From positions 1 through 42,328 of the forward strand of contig JAEWJS010000089.1 of NCBI GenBank assembly GCA_023386495.1: DNA of 42,328 bases, read 5' to 3'. The notes beneath the pieces were generated by a model that saw only the letters and a list, made by a program, of their open reading frames with translations, did no database searches and was not told the origin of the DNA. Positions within the stretch are counted from its first letter, which is position 1. Every line of letters starts with the position of its first letter. The translations under genes and the position numbers were made by a program. This document shows positions 1-8,208 of the stretch, piece after piece. Source of the DNA: Bacillota bacterium. GTDB taxonomy: Bacteria > Bacillota > Bacilli > Paenibacillales > Paenibacillaceae.

Positions 1-482
1 GATACGCCGTCTGCGTGGTGGCCAAGACGTTCCTCCTCCCAGGACTCCGCGACGGAATAAGTATGCGGTGCCAGCTTCGACGCTAGCGCTTCCGCTTCTG
101 CATCGAGCTTCTTCCGGACGCGCAGCAGCGTCTCATCCGCCTCATCCGTCATGATAGGCTTCGTCAGATAGCTGAACACGCCGAGGTGAAGCGCTTGCCT
201 CGCATAGTAGAAATCGTGATAACCGCTCATCACGACGAATAAGGGCTGCACCTGCAGCCCGTCCAGCTTCTTCGCTTGCGCAATCAGGGCCAGTCCATCG
301 ACGCCCGGCATGCGCAGGTCGGTCACGACCAGATGCGGCTGATGCCGCACGATGGCGGATAGCGCCTCTTCTCCCCCATCGCATGTCTCCGCGATTGCAT
401 AGCCGTGCTCCTCCCAATTCATGAGCAGGCGCAGCGCTTCGATCCCGTAAGGTTCGTCGTCGACCAAGATGACACGGTACAT
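1..482 (-). CDS. AraC-family response regulator, N-terminal part (3' end outside window)
   Basis: Response regulator of the YesN type, cut by the left edge; about 160 residues are visible. It begins MYRVILVDDEP with the acidic pair at D9-D10, the phospho-acceptor Asp at residue 55 in VVTDLRMPG, and a conserved Lys in YLTKPI. This is a complete receiver domain; the AraC DNA-binding part expected at the C-terminus lies outside. The ATG at 482 follows a GGGAGG ribosome site and sits 17 nt after the stop of the sensor kinase at 500, so the two are co-transcribed. It closely resembles the regulator at 20192-20977 (same MYxVxLVDDEP start, SGYHDFxYA and LTKPI segments), which also follows a kinase. 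The domain call is secure; target genes are unknown. Confidence 0.9.
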   Translation of the reverse strand, partial: MYRVILVDDEPYGIEALRLLMNWEEHGYAIAETCDGGEEALSAIVRHQPHLVVTDLRMPGVDGLALIAQAKKLDGLQVQPLFVVMSGYHDFYYARQALHLGVFSYLTKPIMTDEADETLLRVRKKLDAEAEALASKLAPHTYSVAESWEEERLGHHADGV

Positions 483-499
483 TGCTAGTACCTCCCTTT

Positions 500-2257
500 C
501 TAGACAGTGCTATGCAAGGGGATGCGATATTCGATCGTCGTCCCTTCCCCATGCTCGCTGGACAATTCGATCTTAACCGGCACTTCGCAGAACAGCTCCA
601 GCCTGCGGAACACGTTGCGGATTCCGACATGCCCTTGCATCTCGTCAGCGGCATGCACGGCTTGCCGGATCTTCGGCAACAGCTCTTCTTCGATGCCTGC
701 GCCGTTATCCGTAACGGTCACGACCAGTTCGTCGCCGGATCGATGTGCCGAGACGCGAATCCAGCCCTTCCGCCTCACCCTTTGCAAGCCGTGCTTGCAG
801 GCATTCTCGACCAGCGGCTGCACGCTCATCCGCGGAATCCGGCATGCCATCGCGGACGGATCGATGTCGAATTCATAGGCGAGCCGCTCGCCGAACCTGA
901 ACTTCTCAAGCTCCAGATACATCCGGGTGAAATCCAACTCGTCCTTCAAGGCGACGACGTCCTCCTTCCACGTCAGGAGCCTGCGCAGCATCAGCGCTAG
1001 GTTCCGGATGACGTCCGTCACTTGAGCATAACCATTCGCTGTGCTCACGACGAGCAGCGCATTCAAGACGTTGAAGAGAAAGTGCGGGTTCATCTGGCTA
1101 TGGAGCATGTTCATCTCAGCTCGAATCCGCTCGATTTCCAGGTTCTTCTGCTTGATCTCCAGCTTATATACATCGTTAATCAGCGCATGAATGCGCTCCG
1201 CCATCAGATTATAGGTACGGATCAGTCCGCCGATCTCGTCGGCTCCTTCGGACATCTGGATGAGGTCGAATTTCTCGTGGCGCGCCTTCTGCATATGGCG
1301 AGCCAATTTCTTGATTCGATAGTGGTAGGATCGCAGGATGATATAGATCAAGAGCGACGGCAGCAAGGTGCTGATGACCGCCAGCCATGCGATCGACCGC
1401 CGCGATTCGTCGAGCAGTGCTTGCATGCGCGTGTCATTCGCCTTTCCGATCAGCTTCCATCCCCTCATGTAGTCTCGCTCGCCGATCGCATGCACCAGGT
1501 CATTCGGTTCGGCTTGATACGGGGCGGCAGTCGCATTGCGCTTCTCTAGCCCGTAGCCGGACGCAATGACGCGTCCCCGCTCGTCTACCAAGCGGAGGAA
1601 TAGAGTGCCCTGCTCCCGACCCAGAATATCGTACAGCTTGTCCACGTTCAGATCGATCCGCAGCACCTTCCGGTACTCGGACAGATCGGGGAACCGCCGC
1701 AATTCCTTCACGATGCTTATTTTTTTCTCAATGCCGCTGCCGTTGCGCTTCATCTCTTCATGGACCAAGATTCGGAAGCGGCCCAGGTCATCAGGAAGCT
1801 GCTTCGTCCACGCCGCATACTCCCCCTTCAGTCCGTAATAATTGCCGGAGCTCTGGAAGGTCGGGTTGTCGAGATACATCTCGACTGCTACCAAGCTTGG
1901 ATATGTCAGGACACTGCGGCTTAAGCGGTCCCTGAGCTGCGTGGAATACGTATCGAAGTACTCGATCGGGCTGGTGTACGTACGGTCAAGCGCTTCTGCC
2001 AGCAAGCGGTCGCTCTCGATGGAATGGCTGACGATGATGCTCTCGTCGATCATGCCTTTGATCTCGTTGGCCGCGCGTTCGACGGATGTGCGCAGGTTAT
2101 GATCTTCCCTCTCCCGAATTTGTTTCGCATTCTGATCGTAGAAGAAGAGATGAACCGCGATGATCGGAACGAGAAAACAACAGATATAGATCATCAGGAA
2201 CTTGTAGGTCAGCGGGATATCATTGATGATGTTCCGCATCGGCTTCGTGAACCGCAT
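500..2257 (-). CDS. YesM-type sensor histidine kinase
   Basis: Membrane sensor kinase of 585 residues. Transmembrane helices are near residues 18-40 and 288-309 and enclose a roughly 245-residue extracellular sensor of the Cache kind. A HAMP-like linker follows, then the His_kinase domain with H392 in the NPHFLFN motif, an N box (PLVENACKHGL) and a glycine-rich ATP lid near the C-terminus. The ATG at 2257 is preceded by GAGGTG, which overlaps the stop of the upstream regulator (2262), so translation is probably coupled. The neighbours on both sides are response regulators, giving a regulator-kinase-regulator operon. It is paralogous to the kinase at 20980-22779, sharing NDIPLxYKF, GMIDES and DRTY motifs in the sensor half. 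It presumably senses an extracellular sugar, directly or through a binding protein; the ligand cannot be read from the sequence. Confidence 0.93.
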   Translation of the reverse strand: MRFTKPMRNIINDIPLTYKFLMIYICCFLVPIIAVHLFFYDQNAKQIREREDHNLRTSVERAANEIKGMIDESIIVSHSIESDRLLAEALDRTYTSPIEYFDTYSTQLRDRLSRSVLTYPSLVAVEMYLDNPTFQSSGNYYGLKGEYAAWTKQLPDDLGRFRILVHEEMKRNGSGIEKKISIVKELRRFPDLSEYRKVLRIDLNVDKLYDILGREQGTLFLRLVDERGRVIASGYGLEKRNATAAPYQAEPNDLVHAIGERDYMRGWKLIGKANDTRMQALLDESRRSIAWLAVISTLLPSLLIYIILRSYHYRIKKLARHMQKARHEKFDLIQMSEGADEIGGLIRTYNLMAERIHALINDVYKLEIKQKNLEIERIRAEMNMLHSQMNPHFLFNVLNALLVVSTANGYAQVTDVIRNLALMLRRLLTWKEDVVALKDELDFTRMYLELEKFRFGERLAYEFDIDPSAMACRIPRMSVQPLVENACKHGLQRVRRKGWIRVSAHRSGDELVVTVTDNGAGIEEELLPKIRQAVHAADEMQGHVGIRNVFRRLELFCEVPVKIELSSEHGEGTTIEYRIPLHSTV

Positions 2258-2261
2258 TCCG

Positions 2262-2993
2262 TCACCTCAGCTTCATATTCTTGAATGAGGATGGCGTCAT
2301 GTCCGTATGCTGCTTGAACTTCGACGCGAAATACTCCGAATCGCGGTAGCCCAGCATGGCCGCAATAGCCGATATTTGCAGATCCGTGCGCAGCAGCAGC
2401 TTCTGCGCTTCCTGCATGCGAAGCCTGTGCAGATAGTCGAGAATCGATAGCCCGGCGCGCTCCTTGAACAGCTTCCCGAGATAAGCCGGATGATAACCGC
2501 ATAGATCCGCCAAGTCCTCGATTCGAATTTTCTTGTGATAATGGAGCCTCAGGTAACGGATGACGCCAGCGACCGCGTTGTCCTCATCGATCGCATCATC
2601 GGCTCGCGTCAGCCTGTCAACCATGCGGCGCGACAGTTCCCCCAGCATAGCGTGAATCTCATCCGGGATGATCGGTTTCAGGAGATACCGGTCGATCTTG
2701 TATGGCATGGCCTGTCTGACGTACTGGAATTCCGCATACCCGGTCATGATCACGATCCGCGAGCTTACCTGAAGCCTCTCCCGCATCGCCCGAATCAGAT
2801 CATGCCCGCTCATGCCCGGCATGCGAATATCGGTGATGACCAGATCGGGCTGCTCTGCTTCGATCCATGCCAGCGCATCTTCCGGATCATCCAGGGCTGC
2901 CGTCAGCTCATACCCAGAGCCCTTCCAATCGACCATCGTCTCCCAGCCTTGCAGCATGTGCCGTTCATCGTCAATGACAATCGCCCTGTGCAT
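2262..2993 (-). CDS. Short AraC-family response regulator
   Basis: Response regulator of 243 residues: receiver domain (1-125, phospho-acceptor D55 in VITDIRMPG, Lys in YLLKPIIP) followed almost directly by two AraC helix-turn-helix motifs (about 145-240, with GYHPAYLGKLFKE and LGYRDSEYFASKFK). It lacks the roughly 250-residue middle region of the longer YesN-type regulators in this window. An upstream in-frame ATG at 3077 exists, but the start at 2993 has GAGGAGGAG 5-6 nt ahead and begins exactly at the receiver fold (MHRAIVIDDE). It is the first gene of the regulator-kinase-regulator module and follows a probable terminator of the importer operon, so it should have its own promoter; I found no convincing -35/-10 pair in 2994-3132. 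It is a paralogue of 22819-23577. Confidence 0.92.
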   Translation of the reverse strand: MHRAIVIDDERHMLQGWETMVDWKGSGYELTAALDDPEDALAWIEAEQPDLVITDIRMPGMSGHDLIRAMRERLQVSSRIVIMTGYAEFQYVRQAMPYKIDRYLLKPIIPDEIHAMLGELSRRMVDRLTRADDAIDEDNAVAGVIRYLRLHYHKKIRIEDLADLCGYHPAYLGKLFKERAGLSILDYLHRLRMQEAQKLLLRTDLQISAIAAMLGYRDSEYFASKFKQHTDMTPSSFKNMKLR

Positions 2994-3039
2994 GGAATCT
3001 CCTCCTCGTATAACCGCCGTTCGCCGCTCGTTAAGCATA

Positions 3040-3068
3040 AATAGGCTGCCGTAATTCCCGGCAGCCCA
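3040..3068 (-). terminator. Probable Rho-independent terminator of the 6658-3133 importer operon
   Basis: An 8-bp perfect stem, GGCTGCCG at 3044-3051 pairing with CGGCAGCC at 3059-3066, has a 7-nt loop. Read on the minus strand it is followed by TATTTATG, a short U-rich tract. It lies between the LplC-like permease (stop 3133) and the regulator that starts at 2993, so it separates the importer from the left-edge regulatory module. Confidence 0.65.
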
Positions 3069-3132
3069 GATGCACAATAGAAGTCATCGAGGTCAACTTG
3101 AACGCGGCGAATGCCTACGCAATGACCGATCC

Positions 3133-4023
3133 CTATCCCTTCACGCTGCCAAGCACGAGCCCCGTCGTGAAATACTTCTGCAGGAACGGATAGATGACCA
3201 GAATCGGTATCGTTGCCAGGAACAGCTGAGCGGCACGCCCCGTGCGAACGTTCATCATAGCGAGGAGCTGCGTGTAATCCCGGCCAGCCTTTAACATCAG
3301 TTGCTCGAAGCTCTGCAGCAACGTCTGCAGATAGCTCTGAAGCGGATAGTTCGAAGGATCATTCATGTAGATAATGCCGTCGAACCAGGAGTTCCAATGT
3401 CCGACGATGCTGAATAAGCCGACCGTTGCGAGCGCGGGCTTCAGGAGCGGCAGCAGGATGCGAACCAGAATCTGCATCGGACCTGCGCCATCGATCGTCG
3501 CGGATTCCTCGATCTCTTCCGGCAGTCCGCGCAGAAAGTTCATCAGGATGATCATGCTGAATACGGGCAGCGCCCCCGGCAGGATCAGCGCCCAGATCGA
3601 ATCGATCAGTCCCGTCTTGACGACGATCAGGTAGCTCGGGATGAGCCCGCCGTTGAACAGCATCGTCACGACGAAGAACCCCATATACAGATTGCGGCCC
3701 GCTACCTTGTCCTTCGTCTTCGACAGCGGATACGCGGCCAACACCATCAGGGCGAGGTTGACGATCGTGCCGATCACGACACGCTGGACGGAAATCCAGA
3801 GCGATCGCACGAATTCGCCGCCTTCCAGCGCGAATTCGTAGGCTGATGTCGTAAAGTTAATCGGCCAGAATGCGACATCGCCAGCCGAGACGGCCGCGCT
3901 TCCGCTGAACGATACAGCCAGCAGATTCACGAACGGCAGCACGCACAGGAGCGACGTCAAGATGAGAAATGTATAGTTGAACGCATGGAATAATCTGCGC
4001 CCGATGCTTTTGTCTTGGACCAT
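3133..4023 (-). CDS. ABC sugar transporter permease, LplC-like
   Basis: Inner-membrane permease of 296 residues, BPD_transp_1 fold with about six helices. The first helix covers NYTFLILTSLLCVLPFVNLL (about 16-36). The EAA-type loop that contacts the ATPase is visible as ESATIDGAGPMQI followed by ILLPLLKPALA. The C-terminus, FLQKYFTTGLVLGSVKG, is typical of LplC/YtcP proteins. Open reading continues upstream to 4218, but the ATG at 4023 follows CTAAGGAGG and starts at the conserved N-terminus. It begins 13 nt after the LplB-like gene, so this is one operon (SBP 6658, LplB 4927, LplC). No nucleotide-binding subunit is encoded nearby, as is usual for this subfamily. Substrate is unknown, probably an oligosaccharide. 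Confidence 0.93.
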   Translation of the reverse strand: MVQDKSIGRRLFHAFNYTFLILTSLLCVLPFVNLLAVSFSGSAAVSAGDVAFWPINFTTSAYEFALEGGEFVRSLWISVQRVVIGTIVNLALMVLAAYPLSKTKDKVAGRNLYMGFFVVTMLFNGGLIPSYLIVVKTGLIDSIWALILPGALPVFSMIILMNFLRGLPEEIEESATIDGAGPMQILVRILLPLLKPALATVGLFSIVGHWNSWFDGIIYMNDPSNYPLQSYLQTLLQSFEQLMLKAGRDYTQLLAMMNVRTGRAAQLFLATIPILVIYPFLQKYFTTGLVLGSVKG

Positions 4024-4036
4024 GCTTAACGCCTCC

Positions 4037-4927
4037 TTAGAAAATCCTGTATCCCGCAACCCGATTCGCGAGCACGAACGACACGACCACCATGATGCAC
4101 GAGACGACTGACTTGAACAGGCCGACTGCGGTCGCGACCGAATATTGCGCTTGCTGAATGCCGAGCCGGTAGACGTACGTGTCGATAATGTCGCCCGTCT
4201 CGTAGACGACTGGCGCATAGAGGTTGAAGATCTGGTCGAAGCCCGCGTTCAGCACGTTGCCGAGTGCCAGTACGGACATCAGGACGATCGTCGGCGCAAG
4301 CAGCGGAAGCGTGATGTGGATCGTCTGCTTCCAGCGCTTCGCGCCGTCGATCAATGCTGCTTCATACAGGCCGGGATCGATGCTCGTCAGCGCCGCGAGG
4401 TAGACGACGGTACCGAAGCCGAAGCCTTTCCAGACATCGGTCACGATCATCGTCCACGGGAATAGGGACGGATTGCCCAAGAATGAAATCGGCTGAATGC
4501 CAAGCATCCCCAGGAACGTGTTGACGATGCCGTCGGATCCCAGTATATCGATCAGAATGCCGGCCATGATGACCCAGGACAAGAAGTTCGGGACATAGAC
4601 CAGCGTCTGGAACGTTCGTTTGACGAGCGAACGCGCCACCTCGTTAAGCAGCAGCGCGAAGATGACAGGAACGACGATGCCGAGTATGATCTTGAAGAAT
4701 GACATATACAACGTGTTCCAGATCGTTCGCAAGAAGTTAGGCTGATTAAACACATGCTGAAAGTTCTCCATGCCTACCCACGGCGAATTGAAGCCCATGC
4801 CGGGATTGTAATCCTGAAAGGCAATAATCAGCCCATAGAAGGGCAAATAGCTGAATATAAACGTGAGGATGACACCGGGGATCAACATCATATGGTAAGC
4901 TTTCTGTCTACGCAATTTGGCTAGCAT
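4037..4927 (-). CDS. ABC sugar transporter permease, LplB-like
   Basis: Inner-membrane permease of 296 residues. It has a cytoplasmic basic N-terminus (MLAKLRRQKAYH), a first helix at about 12-36 and the family signature FYGLIIAFQDYNPGMGF near 30-46. The EAA loop starts at about residue 189 (YEAALIDGAKRWKQT, then ITLPLLAPT). GGAGG lies 6 nt before the ATG at 4927. It pairs with the LplC-like permease 13 nt downstream to form the heterodimeric channel of a CUT1-type importer fed by the lipoprotein at 6658. It is clearly more diverged from the other two LplB-like proteins of the window (17237 and 39304) than those are from each other. Confidence 0.93.
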   Translation of the reverse strand: MLAKLRRQKAYHMMLIPGVILTFIFSYLPFYGLIIAFQDYNPGMGFNSPWVGMENFQHVFNQPNFLRTIWNTLYMSFFKIILGIVVPVIFALLLNEVARSLVKRTFQTLVYVPNFLSWVIMAGILIDILGSDGIVNTFLGMLGIQPISFLGNPSLFPWTMIVTDVWKGFGFGTVVYLAALTSIDPGLYEAALIDGAKRWKQTIHITLPLLAPTIVLMSVLALGNVLNAGFDQIFNLYAPVVYETGDIIDTYVYRLGIQQAQYSVATAVGLFKSVVSCIMVVVSFVLANRVAGYRIF

Positions 4928-4960
4928 GCCGTTCCTCCGTTCGTACCCATTGACGCCGAA

Positions 4961-4982
4961 GGAGGCGAGTGTCCTCGCCCCC
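4961..4982 (-). other. Short stem-loop between SBP and permease genes
   Basis: GGCGAG (4964-4969) pairs with CTCGCC (4974-4979) around a 4-nt loop, extendable by two G-C pairs after one mismatch. It lies in the 78-nt gap between the SBP stop (5006) and the LplB start (4927), with no U tract. Hairpins at this position in binding-protein operons commonly protect the SBP message or reduce read-through into the permeases; that role here is inference. Confidence 0.45.
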
Positions 4983-5005
4983 TGCCGCGCGGGTCAAGCC
5001 TTGTA

Positions 5006-6658
5006 TTATTTATCGCCGTACATTTCGTTGACAGCCTCGGTCGCAGCGTCGCCGCCGGCTTTGCGCCAGTTCGCGACGATCGTCTCGAAGTAATCCACCG
5101 ACTCGGCTCCCATAATGATCTTGGTGAAGCCTTCCGTCAGAATGTCATCCAGCGAGGATCCATAATCGGCGAGCTTCTTCGGCGGTGCGCCCCATAGAGC
5201 CGTCTCGATGTATTGCTTGTTGTCGATAATCTCCTTGGAGATGCCGTAGGCATTCTTCGGTGCGCCTTGCTGGAGATAATCGCCCGTCGCCGCCGGCGTG
5301 CCGTTCTTCATGAACTCGACGCTGTTGTTATACTTCTGCCACATGCCGCTCGTCGTGAATGCGCTCGTGTCGCCTGACTTCAGCGCTTCGCTTACGCGCG
5401 AGAATTGTTCGTAGTCCGTCTGCGGGTTAATGACTTTGAAGGCACCGGTAACATGCGCAAGGTCTTTGTCAATGAAGGCAGACATCGTCTCAGGCGTCTC
5501 GTACTGCACGCCTTCATCCAACATATAAGCGTAGAAATTAAGCAGCTTGATCGCGGCTTCCGGATGCTTCGACTTCTTGCTCACGACCGTGTACGCGCCG
5601 TTCGCGAAGAAGATCGATTGCGTCGCATCGCTGCCGTCTTTCTTCTTGATCTTGTACGGATAGAATACGGCGTCCTTGCCCAAGTTCGTAACGACATCGA
5701 CGCCCGGGTTATAACCCCACCACTGCCAATACGGCTGGATGCCGACTTTGCCGCCGACGACATTAGCATTCATCGCTTGGAAGTCCTTGATCGGGAATTC
5801 CGGATCGATGATGCCGAGCTTATACCACTCCGCCCAATCTGCGAGCGCGTCCTTCATCTCAGGCTGAATCGAGCCATAGACGAGGCTACCGTCATCGTCC
5901 TTGAGCCACATGTCCGGGTGGGCATCCCACGCGACCGCAAGGGCGTTCAGATAATCCAGCGTCTGGTCGACGGCCATGCCGTATCCGCCATAAGCCTCCA
6001 TGAACTTAAGGGCGATGTCCTTCACGTCGTCGATCGACTGCGGATCAGGCAGACCGAGCGCTTCCTTCCAATCGTTCCGGATCCAGATGAAGTCCGGCTG
6101 ATCGATGAAGCCCCAGTGGAAATGCGGGATGCCGTACATCTTGCCGTCCCGGATGCCCGATTCGTAGCTGGAACGGTCGGCTTCCATATAGCTCTTCAAT
6201 CGGTCTGAGGCGTATTTATCGAACACCTCTGTCAGATCCATCAGCATGCCTGCCTCGGTTAACTGCTGCAGCTGAGACGGATTGACGTGGAAGACGTCTG
6301 GCAGCTCGTTGGACGAGATGGCCAGGTTCAACTTCGTGTCGTATTCGTCGGTTACCCAGTCCGTCACGACCTCGATATTGAACCTTTCCTTGTACGCTCG
6401 CGTCCACACGTTGTTCGTCATGTCGTCGCCTTCCGGGAATTGCGCGGAATTGTACTCGCCCCGAACCGTATGGATGGTCACCGTCTCATCGTACTTGCCG
6501 AACGCGTAGTCGACCTCCCCGCTCTCATTCACGGCTTGTCCGGGTTCGGCGCCATTCGACGTGCCGCCTTGTTTGCCTTCATTATTGCCGTTGTTGCTGC
6601 ATGCAGCGAGCACGATCAGACAGCATGTCATCAAGATTGCGAATAATTTTCTTCTCAT
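5006..6658 (-). CDS. Extracellular solute-binding lipoprotein of a sugar ABC importer (LplA-like)
   Basis: Secreted lipoprotein of 550 residues. The signal peptide MRRKLFAILMTCCLIVL ends in lipobox LAAC with the lipidated Cys at residue 20, followed by a Ser/Asn/Gly-rich tether. The remainder is an SBP_bac fold rich in aromatic residues (HFHWGFIDQPDFIWIRNDW, WQWWGYNPG), as in large oligosaccharide-binding proteins. Reading frame continues to 6859, but the ATG at 6658 has AGGGGGG just upstream and starts the signal peptide. It is the first gene of the importer operon with 4927 and 4037. Upstream, four TTTGAY boxes and a cre-like sequence suggest control by an AraC-type regulator and CcpA. The ligand is unknown; arabinoxylan- or pectin-derived oligosaccharides are plausible from context. 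Confidence 0.93.
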   Translation of the reverse strand: MRRKLFAILMTCCLIVLAACSNNGNNEGKQGGTSNGAEPGQAVNESGEVDYAFGKYDETVTIHTVRGEYNSAQFPEGDDMTNNVWTRAYKERFNIEVVTDWVTDEYDTKLNLAISSNELPDVFHVNPSQLQQLTEAGMLMDLTEVFDKYASDRLKSYMEADRSSYESGIRDGKMYGIPHFHWGFIDQPDFIWIRNDWKEALGLPDPQSIDDVKDIALKFMEAYGGYGMAVDQTLDYLNALAVAWDAHPDMWLKDDDGSLVYGSIQPEMKDALADWAEWYKLGIIDPEFPIKDFQAMNANVVGGKVGIQPYWQWWGYNPGVDVVTNLGKDAVFYPYKIKKKDGSDATQSIFFANGAYTVVSKKSKHPEAAIKLLNFYAYMLDEGVQYETPETMSAFIDKDLAHVTGAFKVINPQTDYEQFSRVSEALKSGDTSAFTTSGMWQKYNNSVEFMKNGTPAATGDYLQQGAPKNAYGISKEIIDNKQYIETALWGAPPKKLADYGSSLDDILTEGFTKIIMGAESVDYFETIVANWRKAGGDAATEAVNEMYGDK

Positions 6659-6725
6659 GTTGACCCCCCTAATGGATGAATGCCTCTTCATTGTAAGACA
6701 ATCCATGTCAGGCAATATATCAACG

Positions 6726-6822
6726 CATTTGACCGGAAACGTGCCTATTTTTGACCGCTTAGTAGAGGGTTGGAAGCGCGTACAGCGATGTGTCAAAAAA
6801 TTGCCCGATCCGATCAAAAAAG
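6726..6822 (-). promoter_or_regulatory. Four TTTGAY boxes upstream of the SBP gene (possible AraC-type regulator sites)
   Basis: Two direct repeats of TTTGACCG stand on the plus strand at 6728-6735 and 6750-6757 (22 bp apart). Two direct repeats of TTTTTTGAY stand on the minus strand, at about 6793-6800 and 6814-6821 (21 bp apart). The pairs face each other. A spacing of about two helical turns is what AraC-family proteins with two HTH motifs usually recognise. The boxes lie 70-165 nt upstream of the SBP start at 6658. Binding by a regulator is inferred. Confidence 0.4.
6770..6785. promoter_or_regulatory. cre-like sequence (imperfect)
   Basis: TTGGAAGCGCGTACAG fits the CcpA consensus WTGNAANCGNWNNCAW except for two flexible W positions, which are G. 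It lies about 112 nt upstream of the SBP start at 6658, between the two pairs of TTTGAY boxes. It could give catabolite control to this importer, but a chance match is possible. Confidence 0.3.
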
Positions 6823-6855
6823 TGCATGAACCGGTCGGCGCGCTGCCAAGTGCAC

Positions 6856-6899
6856 GCAAAAGACCCTCAGGCAGTCATTTGACTGCTTGAGGGTCTTGT
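6856..6899 (-). terminator. Rho-independent terminator of the 11622-6904 operon
   Basis: A long hairpin immediately after the lipoprotein stop: about 17 paired bases with one G-T mismatch (AAGACCCTCA at 6860-6869 with TGAGGGTCTT at 6888-6897, plus GCAGTCA with TGACTGC). Read on the minus strand it is followed by TTTTGCG. It separates the kinase/SBP operon from the importer operon that starts at 6658. Confidence 0.85.
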
Positions 6900-6903
6900 C
6901 TGC

Positions 6904-8208
6904 CTAACGCGGCATGCGGACGCGGTCCAGTTCGTGTTGAATCGACTCGATCGCTCCCGACAGTTCCTTGCCAGCAAGATACGCGTTCACTTGCTCCAGA
7001 ATCGCGACCTGAAGCGACTCGGTCGACACGGTATGCGGCCAGTAGATCATCGCGTCCGATCTCATGACGATCGCCTTGAATTTGTCGACGATCGGATCGT
7101 TAACCAGCGCGCCCTGCACCGACGGAACAGACTTCAGCGTCCATGCCAGCTCCTGCTGCTTCTCCCTGCCGTTCATATAGGCAAGGAATCGCTTTGCTTC
7201 CTCCGGATGCGACGTCTTGGCATTGATAACCTTATAGGAACCGATATTGATATTCGGTACCGTTCGCTTCTCGCCCGGCACCATGAGGAAGTCGAACGCT
7301 TGGTCCGGATTGCGCGAAGTGACATTCGGCAAGTCCCACGTCCCCGTCACGAGCATGGCCGCTTCGCCCCGCACCAACATGTCCTTGGACTGCTCGTGCT
7401 TATGCCGCTGCCAATCCACCGGCACGAATCCGCGGTCGACGATCTCCTTCGTCTTCTTCATCGCATCCGTCAGGATCGGATTATCCGCCCTCACATCCCC
7501 CCGCTCCAACTTGGCGGTCCACGCTGCATCCGCGCCATTATTCGACATCATCGATCCGAAGAAGAATTGCGGCACCCACCACTCGGCATTCAGTGCAATC
7601 GGTACGATCCCCTGCCGCTTGATCGCTTCGCACACTTGAAGGAAATCGTCCCAGGTACGCGGAACCTCTAGCCCAAGCCGTTCGAACATCGTCCGATTGT
7701 ATAGAAGTCCATCCGTATGCATCAGTCCCGGAACCCCGTATACCTTGCCGTCTACCGTCACGGGTGTCAGTGAAGACGGCAAAAAGTCATCGAGGAAACC
7801 GGAGCCGCTTAGATCCAGGTATACATTGTGCTCGATCCTGCGGATCTCCTCGAATAAGCTTGGGGACCAGACGTCGAACACGTCCACCTGCTCGCCGCCG
7901 AGCAGCCTCATCTTCAGGCCATTCGTATAGTTGATGACCTGAATGTAGTCGATCTCGATCCGGATGTCGGGGTTGGCCCGCTCGAAATCGGCAATCGCAT
8001 CGAAGTGCGTATTGCCCGTCTCCGAAGACTCCAACTGATAGCTCGTATACCGCAGCACGACCGGTCTGTCCAGCCTGCTCGAGCCGACTGAGGCTTGATC
8101 GCGGCCATCCCCGACCCGATTTGGCGCGGCGGGGTTGCCGCATGCCGCGAGTAACGCCCATACAGCACACAGAAGAAGAAGTGTCGTCAAAAGTCGGAAA
8201 TCTCTCAT
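6904..8208 (-). CDS. Extracellular sugar-binding lipoprotein (UgpB/MalE-like) in a two-component operon, no permeases
   Basis: Secreted lipoprotein of 434 residues, the usual size of MalE/UgpB-type SBPs. The hydrophobic signal LLTTLLLLCAVWALL leads to lipobox LAAC with Cys23. The mature part shows the family order: RYTSYQLESSETGNTHFD, FERANPDIRIEIDY, DVFDVWSPSLFEEI, GKVYGVPGLMHTDGLLYNRTMFERLGL and AAMLVTGTWDLPN. Its ATG at 8208 overlaps the kinase stop (8205) as ATGA, so the kinase and SBP are translationally coupled. A strong terminator follows directly and no permease gene is in the operon. It may therefore be a sensing partner presenting sugar to the kinase rather than an importer component. 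Alternatively it could lend substrate to permeases encoded elsewhere. Confidence 0.92.
   Translation of the reverse strand: MRDFRLLTTLLLLCAVWALLAACGNPAAPNRVGDGRDQASVGSSRLDRPVVLRYTSYQLESSETGNTHFDAIADFERANPDIRIEIDYIQVINYTNGLKMRLLGGEQVDVFDVWSPSLFEEIRRIEHNVYLDLSGSGFLDDFLPSSLTPVTVDGKVYGVPGLMHTDGLLYNRTMFERLGLEVPRTWDDFLQVCEAIKRQGIVPIALNAEWWVPQFFFGSMMSNNGADAAWTAKLERGDVRADNPILTDAMKKTKEIVDRGFVPVDWQRHKHEQSKDMLVRGEAAMLVTGTWDLPNVTSRNPDQAFDFLMVPGEKRTVPNINIGSYKVINAKTSHPEEAKRFLAYMNGREKQQELAWTLKSVPSVQGALVNDPIVDKFKAIVMRSDAMIYWPHTVSTESLQVAILEQVNAYLAGKELSGAIESIQHELDRVRMPR

Noticed and set aside
3044..3066. Hairpin considered as a riboswitch or attenuator for the regulator at 2993
   Set aside because: A simple 8-bp stem followed by a U-rich tract directly after an operon end is better explained as a terminator; no conserved RNA structure is seen.
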